Below, piece after piece: positions 1 through 4,649 of a stretch of DNA of 6,098 nt. Each line of letters starts with the position of its first letter. The stretch's first letter is position 1. Both the position numbers and the translations under genes were made by a program. The notes beneath the pieces are model-generated. The model was not told where the DNA came from, searched no databases, and worked only from the letters and a program-made list of their open reading frames with translations. Source of the DNA: an uncultured Oscillibacter sp. (GTDB taxonomy: Bacteria; Bacillota; Clostridia; Oscillospirales; Oscillospiraceae); contig UQUC01000099.1 of assembly GCA_900544105.1 (NCBI GenBank), positions 1-6,098 on the forward strand. The letters are read 5' to 3'.

Positions 1-2
1 TA

Positions 3-19
3 AAGCCCTTATAGGGCTT
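3..19. repeat. Perfect 7-bp inverted repeat (small hairpin)
   Basis: AAGCCCT at 3-9 and AGGGCTT at 13-19 are perfect complements around a 3-nt loop (TAT). No T tract follows on the plus strand, so it is not a convincing terminator alone. It lies 4 nt before the stronger hairpin at 24-49 and may be part of the same 3' end of a transcript that begins before the window. Confidence 0.5.
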
Positions 20-23
20 ACTC

Positions 24-49
24 AAGCCTCCGGCTTAGCCGGAGGTTTT
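24..49 (+). terminator. Rho-independent terminator of an upstream plus-strand gene
   Basis: CCTCCGGC (27-34) and GCCGGAGG (38-45) form a perfect 8-bp GC-rich stem with a 3-nt TTA loop. The stem extends through G26-T46 and A24/A25 with T48/T47, and ends in a TTTT run at 46-49. The T tract is on the plus-strand side only (the other side reads CTTGAG on the minus strand), so it should end a plus-strand transcript coming from before position 1. It also separates that gene from the manA-like gene. Confidence 0.8.
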
Positions 50-60
50 GACTTTGCTCA

Positions 61-69
61 TGATATGAT
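61..69 (+). promoter_or_regulatory. Candidate extended -10 promoter of the manA-like gene
   Basis: TGATATGAT matches the extended -10 form TGnTATAAT with one mismatch in the hexamer (TATGAT, 64-69). A TTGACT hexamer at 48-53 resembles a -35 box but lies only 10 nt from this -10, so it cannot pair with it in the standard way; no good -35 sits 17 nt upstream. If used, transcription would start near 75-77, just ahead of the Shine-Dalgarno at 88-97, and the TTG at 72 could not be a start codon. This is a prediction from sequence only. Confidence 0.4.
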
Positions 70-87
70 CGTTGCAATCATTAACAA

Positions 88-97
88 AGAGGGTGGA
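88..97 (+). promoter_or_regulatory. Shine-Dalgarno of the manA-like gene, best spaced for an ACG codon
   Basis: AGAGGGTGGA at 88-97 contains GAGG and resembles the extended Shine-Dalgarno GAGGTGATC. Counted from GAGG (89-92), it lies 9 nt before an ACG codon at 102 but 24 nt before the ATG at 117, and abuts the GTG at 93. The spacing is therefore good only for ACG, which is not a normal start. A weaker AAAGAG at 105-110 lies 6 nt before the ATG at 117. Confidence 0.45.
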
Positions 98-116
98 TCT
101 CACGAAAGAGCCTGTT

Positions 117-1166
117 ATGTTGGACCACACCGGCGCTTGGCGCATGTATCTGGGCGGACGCAGCATCCGCGCCCTACGGGGGGAAAACGCGCCAGTAGAC
201 GATCACTTTCCCGAAGAGTGGATCGCTTCCACCGTGGAGGCTGCCGGAGCGGGCGCCTTGCCGGGAGTCGGTCTCAGCCGTCTGCGGGAAGCGCCCTATT
301 CCACGCTGCGGGATAAAATTGCCTCCGCGCCGGGCTTCTGGCTGGGCGAAGAGTTCGTCCGGCAGCATGGTCCGGACTGCGGCGTACTGCTGAAGCTGCT
401 GGACGCTGCGGAGCGCCTGAATGTGCAGGTCCATCCTTCCCGAGACGATGCCCGGCGCTTTTGGAGATCTCCGTATGGAAAGCTGGAGTGCTGGCATTTT
501 CTGGACGGAAGGAGCATAAACGGACAGCCTCCTTATTTTTATCTGGGTCTGCGGCAGGATGTTGACAGGGCGAGGCTTCAGCAGGCGTTTTACAGTGGCG
601 ACTTCCAACGGGTGCTGGACTGCATGTACCGTTTCCCTGCCATACCGGGCCAAACGGTTTTGGTGGAAAGCGGCGTTCCTCATGCCATTGGCGCCGGGTG
701 CTTTTTAATGGAGCTACAGGAACCCAGTGACCTGACGCTCCGTCTGGAAAAGCGCACAGCCTCCGGTACGGAGGTTTCAGATGACTGCTGTCACATGGGA
801 GCAGGCTATGATGCGCTGTTTTCCATGGTCCGGTATGAGCATTTCACGGAAGAAGAAACTCAAAACGCCTACTTCATTCCGGCCCGTGTCCTGAAAACGG
901 ATGCCGGGGGGACCATTACCCAGCTGCTGGGATACGACCGATGTCCTTATTTTTCCATGGAGGAGATCCAGGTGCGGACAGCGCTGACACTGAAAAGCCG
1001 CCCCGCCTTCTATGGCCTGTTTGTTCTCTCGTGTCACGGAAGTCTGCAATGCGGTGAAAAACGCATGTCTCTGACCCCCGGAGATCAGATATTTGTTCCC
1101 GGAGGCACCCCTGCGATAACCCTCGCATCGAACCTGCGCCTGATCCGCTTTTTTGGCCCACAGTAA
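117..1166 (+). CDS. manA: Mannose-6-phosphate isomerase, class I (type I PMI)
   Basis: Zinc-dependent cytoplasmic enzyme that interconverts mannose 6-phosphate and fructose 6-phosphate, linking mannose use or GDP-mannose supply to glycolysis. Numbered from the ATG at 117 (349 aa), the metal-binding cupin core shows NVQVHP (102-107, ligands Gln104 and His106), KLECWHF (122-128, ligand Glu124) and GVPHAIG (186-192, ligand His189). The active-site stretch QEPSDLTLR is at 201-209, with Arg209 the likely catalytic arginine. The early WRMYLGG and HFPEEW segments and the C-terminal cupin strands (about 280-349, with PGDQIFVPGG) fit the Firmicutes branch of the family, and the length is normal. The start is uncertain. 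ATG 117 is the first ATG in frame and has a weak AAAGAG; TTG 72 and GTG 93 are also in frame; ACG 102 would give a TKEPVMLD start with the best Shine-Dalgarno. It stands alone, with terminators on both sides. Confidence 0.93.
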   Translation: MLDHTGAWRMYLGGRSIRALRGENAPVDDHFPEEWIASTVEAAGAGALPGVGLSRLREAPYSTLRDKIASAPGFWLGEEFVRQHGPDCGVLLKLLDAAERLNVQVHPSRDDARRFWRSPYGKLECWHFLDGRSINGQPPYFYLGLRQDVDRARLQQAFYSGDFQRVLDCMYRFPAIPGQTVLVESGVPHAIGAGCFLMELQEPSDLTLRLEKRTASGTEVSDDCCHMGAGYDALFSMVRYEHFTEEETQNAYFIPARVLKTDAGGTITQLLGYDRCPYFSMEEIQVRTALTLKSRPAFYGLFVLSCHGSLQCGEKRMSLTPGDQIFVPGGTPAITLASNLRLIRFFGPQ

Positions 1167-1292
1167 AAGAGCCGGGACGACAAAAACCTGCTGGAGATGG
1201 ACCTGAAGCGGATCGAAAAGCTGGTGTGGAAGGAAACACTGAAAAAGATCAAAGACACAGATATTAAAAGCTGCTCCGCACGTATCGAATGA
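1167..1292 (+). pseudogene. Possible gene remnant after manA stop (41 open codons)
   Basis: Directly after the manA TAA, the same frame stays open for 41 codons to a TGA at 1290-1292. It reads as a highly charged, helix-like peptide rich in Lys, Asp and Glu, including LLEMDLKRIEKLVWKETLKK. That composition is more protein-like than expected for random spacer. It has no own Shine-Dalgarno; the only ATG (1197) is preceded directly by GGAG with no spacer. I do not recognise the family. It could be the decayed 3' end of a lost gene, a stop-codon readthrough tail of ManA, or chance. Low confidence that it is anything functional. Confidence 0.25.
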
Positions 1293-1324
1293 TCTGATAA
1301 GTTCTGCGGCGGCTTGTACAAAAG

Positions 1325-1357
1325 TGGCCGGAACGGAGCATTGCCCCGCTCCGGCCA
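1325..1357 (-). terminator. Second hairpin of a tandem terminator pair
   Basis: TGGCCGGA (1325-1332) and TCCGGCCA (1350-1357) are perfect 8-bp complements. The 17-nt interior can pair further (GG-A-GC with GC-C-CC around ATT), giving a long imperfect hairpin. On the minus strand it is followed by CTTTTG; on the plus strand it is followed by TGAAAAA, with no T tract. It would back up the terminator at 1360-1392 for serpin transcripts. The rest of 1293-1481 shows only one more hairpin (1454-1468) and no supported gene. Confidence 0.45.
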
Positions 1358-1359
1358 TG

Positions 1360-1392
1360 AAAAAGGGGCGGCAGATGCCGCCCCTTGTGTTT
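1360..1392. terminator. Bidirectional terminator between manA and serpin genes
   Basis: GGGGCGGC (1365-1372) and GCCGCCCC (1377-1384) form a perfect 8-bp stem around the loop AGAT. On the minus strand the stem is followed by TTTTT (complement of 1360-1364), a normal intrinsic terminator for the serpin, about 90 nt after its stop codon. On the plus strand it is followed by TTGTGTTT, weaker but usable for manA. Confidence 0.75.
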
Positions 1393-1453
1393 AAGATCCT
1401 TTGCGTGTCTGAAACCCCGCGATATGGAAGCGGTAAGAGTCCTTGTATCTGCC

Positions 1454-1468
1454 GCCTGCGAAGCAGGC
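1454..1468. repeat. Small 6-bp hairpin just after the serpin stop codon
   Basis: GCCTGC (1454-1459) and GCAGGC (1463-1468) pair around GAA. TTT follows on the plus strand; the minus side has no T tract. It lies about 13 nt beyond the serpin stop and could be a 3'-end stabilising hairpin. Functional meaning is uncertain. Confidence 0.35.
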
Positions 1469-1481
1469 TTTCCGATCACGG

Positions 1482-2834
1482 CTACGGCTGATGGACGATG
1501 CCCACAAACAAGGGCAGGCCGTCAGTCCCGGTGATGGCGAACACGAAGGGACGGTTCAGAACGAAGTCCACTTCCTCCTCCGGCGGGGCGGCTTCGCCGC
1601 ACATCATCATAACGGTATAGGCCGCGGCGGTGACGCCTTCCTCGTCAACGGTCACGCGGGCGGCGTGCTTGGCCTGGGAGAGATAAGCCGCCGTATCGTC
1701 AGTCATGGGGGAAAAGTCCGAGACCGCCGGATCAAAGACGTCCGTGATGCCCAGAGCCTTCAGACTGTCGGCCAGATCCAGGTCCGACGCCGTGTCGAAC
1801 TTCGGCAGAGCGAGGTTGACGATAAGGTATTTGCTCTCCGCGCTCTCGCCGCCGCTGAGTAGGAAGTCCATCGTCGGCTCGTCAGCCAGCAGCTCCTCCG
1901 GCGCAACGCCCTCGTCCGGCAGCAGGAACCACATGGCACCGCTGCCCTCCAGCGGCTTGGAAACCGCGGAGAAGCGGTCGCTCCAGTAATAGGTGTTCGT
2001 CCCGCGCTGACGCATGAAGTCACAGGTTGTATCGCCGCTGTCGGCGTGGAAGGTATCCGGCGCGGTGTTGGCTTCGGAGAACTCGCCATTCCACTTGGCG
2101 CGGAAATAGATGGTGGACGCCAGCGCGAGAATCGTTTCCTGATCCATCGTCAGGCCGGAGGCCTGCTCTTTCAGAAGTCCGCCGGTCTGCTGGTCGATCC
2201 AGTCCTGAAGCGCCTTGTCAAAGGCGGCGGAGCCCATTTCACCACGGAAGGACGAGGCGTAATAATACTTTGCCAGCGCGTCCATAGTTTCCTGCTTGAA
2301 GCTGATTTTGTCATTGAGCCACAGGGAACTGGCCAGAATACTGGTCACCGCGCCGTCGTCGCAGTAGTTGGCGTTCCAGACAGCGGCGGCCTCGGCGCGG
2401 AGGGCGTCCACATCGCCGCTGCCCAGCAGGGCGAGGATCTGCTCCCGGCTCTCGCCGTCTGTGATCTCCGCCAGCATAGCGAGGGCTATGTAGAGGTTGA
2501 TGGGGGAGCAGACCTTGTTCTCTCCGCTGCTGCCGGTGAGAAGCTGGGGGATGACGGCGCGGAGGTAGCCGTCCAGCACGTCCGCATAGCCCTCCGGCTG
2601 ATCCGTCTGCTTTCTGCGGTCTGCCTGCCATGCGTTATAAACCTGATTGAAACCGTCGCTGTCAAAGTCTCCGTTGGGTCTGCTGAACTTGGTCTCGTCC
2701 GGGTACGGCGCCATCTGGGGATACTGCGGGGCGGCCAGCTGGTATTTGCTGACGGTTTTGGCCGCGGGCTGCGCGCAGGCGGTCAGGGAAATCAGACTGA
2801 TCGCGGCAAGGAGAAGGGCGAAGATCCGTTTCAT
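1482..2834 (-). CDS. Serpin family lipoprotein (serine protease inhibitor)
   Basis: Predicted surface-anchored suicide inhibitor of serine, or possibly cysteine, proteases. The start is the second in-frame ATG (2834), 6 nt after GGAGGTG; the ATG 15 nt further upstream overlaps that Shine-Dalgarno. The 450-aa product begins MKRIFALLL with a lipobox LTAC, so Cys20 is the likely lipidated residue. A linker precedes the serpin fold (about 60-450). Family landmarks are the helix-B-like CSPINLYIALAMLAEI (109-124), LALPKFDTASDLDLADSLKALGITDVF, the hinge EEGVTAAAYT (398-407) and NRPFVFAI (427-434), ending in LPLFVGIVHQP. Small residues at P15-P10 (G, V, T, A, A, A) indicate an inhibitory rather than a non-inhibitory serpin. 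Counting 15 residues to P1 from Gly400 gives P1 Glu414 and P1' Ala415 within MMMCGEAAP; this assignment can be off by a residue or two. Siropins from Eubacterium and miropin from Tannerella are known bacterial relatives. It is convergent with manA and divergent from the permease, with no operon partner. Confidence 0.93.
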   Translation of the reverse strand: MKRIFALLLAAISLISLTACAQPAAKTVSKYQLAAPQYPQMAPYPDETKFSRPNGDFDSDGFNQVYNAWQADRRKQTDQPEGYADVLDGYLRAVIPQLLTGSSGENKVCSPINLYIALAMLAEITDGESREQILALLGSGDVDALRAEAAAVWNANYCDDGAVTSILASSLWLNDKISFKQETMDALAKYYYASSFRGEMGSAAFDKALQDWIDQQTGGLLKEQASGLTMDQETILALASTIYFRAKWNGEFSEANTAPDTFHADSGDTTCDFMRQRGTNTYYWSDRFSAVSKPLEGSGAMWFLLPDEGVAPEELLADEPTMDFLLSGGESAESKYLIVNLALPKFDTASDLDLADSLKALGITDVFDPAVSDFSPMTDDTAAYLSQAKHAARVTVDEEGVTAAAYTVMMMCGEAAPPEEEVDFVLNRPFVFAITGTDGLPLFVGIVHQP

Positions 2835-2840
2835 AAGAAG

Positions 2841-2847
2841 CACCTCC
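2841..2847 (-). promoter_or_regulatory. Shine-Dalgarno that fixes the serpin start
   Basis: The minus strand reads GGAGGTG then six bases then ATG AAA CGG. This places initiation at 2834 and rules out the in-frame ATG at 2849, which overlaps this site. The resulting N-terminus is a textbook lipoprotein signal (MKRI..LTAC). Confidence 0.85.
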
Positions 2848-2866
2848 ATCTGAAAAAATGAAAACT

Positions 2867-2898
2867 ACTGTCTACATTGATATAGACGGTCGTTTTTT
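2867..2898 (+). terminator. Terminator-like hairpin antisense to the serpin leader
   Basis: ACTGTCTA (2867-2874) pairs with TAGACGGT (2883-2890) in plus-strand RNA as an 8-bp stem with one U-G pair, followed by CG and TTTTTT (2893-2898). On the minus strand the U-G pair becomes a C-A mismatch and the stem is weaker. It could block antisense transcripts leaving the serpin gene, act as a DNA operator, or be chance. Confidence 0.35.
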
Positions 2899-2906
2899 AA
2901 AAAAGT

Positions 2907-2933
2907 TTCACAAAACGCCAAATTTTATATAGT
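2907..2933 (+). promoter_or_regulatory. Candidate plus-strand promoter in the divergent region
   Basis: TTCACA (2907-2912, 5 of 6 to TTGACA) and TATAGT (2928-2933, 5 of 6 to TATAAT) are separated by 15 nt, shorter than the usual 16-18. A transcript would start near 2940, about 240 nt before the permease, leaving a long leader that includes the hairpin at 3017-3045. Confidence 0.35.
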
Positions 2934-3016
2934 GGGTCCAGACCAATCATTTGTTTTAAATACGGGATCCGGATCTACGCTGCACGACCCTCCTTACAAC
3001 TCTGTCTGATCCATAC

Positions 3017-3045
3017 GGCTCTGTCGAAATAACAGGCCAATTTTT
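3017..3045 (+). terminator. Terminator-like hairpin in the permease leader
   Basis: GGC-T-CTGT (3017-3024) pairs with ACAGGCC (3032-3038) as a 7-bp stem with one bulged T and a 7-nt loop (CGAAATA), followed by AA and TTTTT (3041-3045). It is a modest intrinsic terminator. It lies 135 nt before the permease start on the same strand, so it could be an attenuator or the end of a short RNA. It overlaps the alternative promoter at 3024-3052, and both cannot be right in the same role. Confidence 0.3.
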
Positions 3046-3052
3046 GTACAAT
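3024..3052 (+). promoter_or_regulatory. Candidate permease promoter
   Basis: TCGAAA (3024-3029, 4 of 6) and TACAAT (3047-3052, 5 of 6) have the ideal 17-nt spacing. Transcription would start near 3059, giving a leader of about 120 nt before the permease ATG. The alternative is the extended -10 TGTTAAGAT at 3113-3121. The sequence alone does not decide. Confidence 0.35.
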
Positions 3053-3179
3053 ACGCCAAAGATACACCTACTTTTTCGTTAAATCTCAGAACTATTCATG
3101 AACGGGAATTTGTGTTAAGATTTCATTATAGCAGAGGTGGACCTTTACGGGGCCCTGTGATAAGAGAAAGGGGAAAACT

Positions 3180-4601
3180 ATGGAAAAAATCTTTAAACTG
3201 AAAGAGAACGGCACTACCGTCCGGACAGAGATCCTGGCGGGCCTGACCACGTTCATGACGATGGCTTACATCATCGCCCTGAACCCCAATCTGCTCACCG
3301 GCTTCGCGGTCGGCACGCCGCTGTGGAACGGCGTGTTCCTTGCGACCTGCATCGCCTCCGCCATCGGCACCGCCTGCATGGCCTTCATGGCCAACAAGCC
3401 CTTTGCCATGGCGCCCGGCATGGGTCTCAACAGCTTCTTCGCCGTGGTGGTGGCCAACATCGCCGTGATCAATGATTGCGACTACACCAGCGCTTTTCAG
3501 GCGGCCCTCGTTATCATCCTCATCGAAGGCATCGTGTTCCTCGTGCTCACCGTGCTGAAGGTGCGCGAGAAGATCGTGGAGGCCATCCCGCTCGGCGTGC
3601 GCTACGGCATCGCCCCTGCCATCGGCCTGATGCTGATGAATGTGGGCCTCGGCTCCAACATTGGCATCTATTCCGAAAACGGCGGTCCGTTCTACATGAT
3701 GCGCGACTTCTTCGGCGCCCTGACCCCCAGTATCATCAAGGGCAACATGGGCTCTGGCTATGACACGATGGTCCTGACCGTCGTGACCGCGTTCCTCGGC
3801 GTGTTCGTCATGGTCGTGCTGGCCAAGAAGGGCATCAAGGCCGCCGTGCTGCTGGGTATGCTCTTTTCCTCCGTCCTTTATTGGATCGGCAGCTTCGCGT
3901 TCCTCGGCGTGAATCCCTTTGCGAGCCTTAAGACCGCGAGCTTCGTGCCGCCCTTCGCCGACATGGTCTCTACCACGCTCTTCAAGTTTGACTTTGCGGG
4001 CTTTATGAACATCGGCTGGTTCACTGCCATCACGCTGATCATCACCTTCTGCATGATCGATATGTTCGACACCATCGGCACTCTGGTGGGCACCGCCTCC
4101 CGCGCCGGCATGGTGAATGAGAAGGGCGAGATGCCCAACATGAAGGAGGCACTGCTCTCCGACGCCATCGGTACGGTCGCGGGCGCTGCCACCGGCACCT
4201 CCACCGTTACCACCTTCATCGAATCCGCTTCCGGCGTGGAGGCCGGCGGCCGTACCGGTCTGACCAGCCTGACCACTGGTGTGCTCTTCCTGCTCTGTAT
4301 GTTCATTGCCCCCATCGCCGCGCTGATCCCTGCACCGGCCACTTCGGCCGCCCTGATCTATGTGGGCGTGCTGATGATCGGCGGACTGAAAAACATCGAC
4401 TGGAACGATATCAGCCAAGTGGTGCCTGTGGCGCTGATGCTCATCTTTATGCCTGTTACCGGCTCCATCGGCCACGGTATCGGCATCGCTCTCATCGCCT
4501 ATACCGCCATCAAGCTGTGCTGCGGCAAGGCCAAGGAGGTCACGGTGCTGACCTATGTGCTGGCCATCCTCTTCCTGCTCAAGTTCTTCTTGGTGGTTTA
4601 A
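3180..4601 (+). CDS. NCS2 family purine permease, AzgA type (adenine/guanine/hypoxanthine)
   Basis: Integral membrane transporter for purine nucleobase uptake, feeding salvage by phosphoribosyltransferases. The 473-aa length is normal for the AzgA/PbuG/PbuO branch (E. coli GhxP, GhxQ and PurP are relatives). Signature stretches are GLTTFMTMAYIIALNP (21-36), MAPGMGLNSFFA (77-88), IDMFDTIGTLVG (293-304) and GTSTVTTFIESASG (339-352) followed by GGRTGL. In the UraA fold, the TM8 and TM10 regions bind the base; the acidic residues here are Asp294/Asp297 and Glu348. Many hydrophobic segments fit the expected 14-helix topology, ending in LAILFLLKFFLVV. The start has AAAGGGG (3167-3173) 6 nt upstream. 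Codons end strongly in C or G, more so than in the neighbours, which suggests high expression. Which purine it prefers (PbuG-like hypoxanthine/guanine or PbuO-like) cannot be told from sequence alone. It is a single-gene unit with its own terminator. Confidence 0.95.
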   Translation: MEKIFKLKENGTTVRTEILAGLTTFMTMAYIIALNPNLLTGFAVGTPLWNGVFLATCIASAIGTACMAFMANKPFAMAPGMGLNSFFAVVVANIAVINDCDYTSAFQAALVIILIEGIVFLVLTVLKVREKIVEAIPLGVRYGIAPAIGLMLMNVGLGSNIGIYSENGGPFYMMRDFFGALTPSIIKGNMGSGYDTMVLTVVTAFLGVFVMVVLAKKGIKAAVLLGMLFSSVLYWIGSFAFLGVNPFASLKTASFVPPFADMVSTTLFKFDFAGFMNIGWFTAITLIITFCMIDMFDTIGTLVGTASRAGMVNEKGEMPNMKEALLSDAIGTVAGAATGTSTVTTFIESASGVEAGGRTGLTSLTTGVLFLLCMFIAPIAALIPAPATSAALIYVGVLMIGGLKNIDWNDISQVVPVALMLIFMPVTGSIGHGIGIALIAYTAIKLCCGKAKEVTVLTYVLAILFLLKFFLVV

Positions 4602-4614
4602 GTCCTGATAACCT

Positions 4615-4646
4615 AAAAACCGGCGGAATCCATCCGCCGGTTTTTT
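4615..4646. terminator. Strong bidirectional terminator (permease / deacetylase)
   Basis: CCGGCGGA (4620-4627) pairs with TCCGCCGG (4633-4640) around ATCCA, with AAAAA before and TTTTTT after. The stem can extend through A-T pairs on both sides. T6 serves the permease (14 nt after its stop) and T5 on the minus strand serves the convergent deacetylase, whose stop is at 4650-4652. This is the clearest terminator in the window. Confidence 0.92.
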
Positions 4647-4649
4647 GTT

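Larger units (their letters stand above)
2835..3179. other. Divergent AT-rich intergenic region (serpin / permease)
   Basis: This 345-nt region separates two genes transcribed away from each other, so both promoters should lie here. It is clearly more AT-rich than its neighbours. It contains a hairpin with a T6 tract (2867-2898), a T6A6 run (2893-2904), a perfect 10-nt palindrome GATCCGGATC (2966-2975), and CCTCCTT (2989-2995), which is a perfect AAGGAGG on the minus strand. It also holds a terminator-like hairpin (3017-3045). A weak serpin promoter is possible on the minus strand: TTGGCG (complement of 2916-2921), 16 nt, TAAAAA (complement of 2894-2899). A weak extended -10 (TGTTAAGAT, 3113-3121) lies closest to the permease. 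I found no purine-riboswitch consensus and no convincing small gene. Confidence 0.6.

Noticed and set aside
777..1358. Minus-strand open frame overlapping the manA 3' end (193 codons)
   Set aside because: Overlaps the conserved C-terminal cupin domain of ManA; no start signal and no recognisable domain.
1357..1489. 43-codon plus-strand frame starting ATGAAAAAGGGG
   Set aside because: Runs through a clear terminator and into the serpin 3' end; no Shine-Dalgarno, and the composition is that of a hairpin, not a protein.
2046..2861. Plus-strand open frame opposite the serpin (271 codons)
   Set aside because: It overlaps a full serpin with all family motifs on the other strand, has no family resemblance, and has no Shine-Dalgarno.
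2858..2932. 24-codon plus-strand frame beginning MKTTVYIDIDGRFLKK
   Set aside because: Reads like a peptide but has no Shine-Dalgarno, runs through the hairpin and T6A6 run, and lies antisense to the serpin leader. Most likely chance in AT-rich DNA.
2897..2950. 17-codon minus-strand frame (MIGLDPLYKIWRFVKLF) in the serpin leader
   Set aside because: No ribosome binding site near its ATG, and it covers sequence that may be the serpin promoter. Kept only as a note.
2936..3120. Purine riboswitch upstream of the purine permease
   Set aside because: Looked for the conserved three-way junction core and loop sequences because of the gene's function, and did not find them.
3126..4475. Long minus-strand open frame opposite the permease (449 codons)
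   Set aside because: Its His-, Asp- and Gly-rich composition is the antisense of a GC3-biased membrane protein gene. The plus strand has a complete, recognisable NCS2 permease there, and no ribosome site supports the minus frame.
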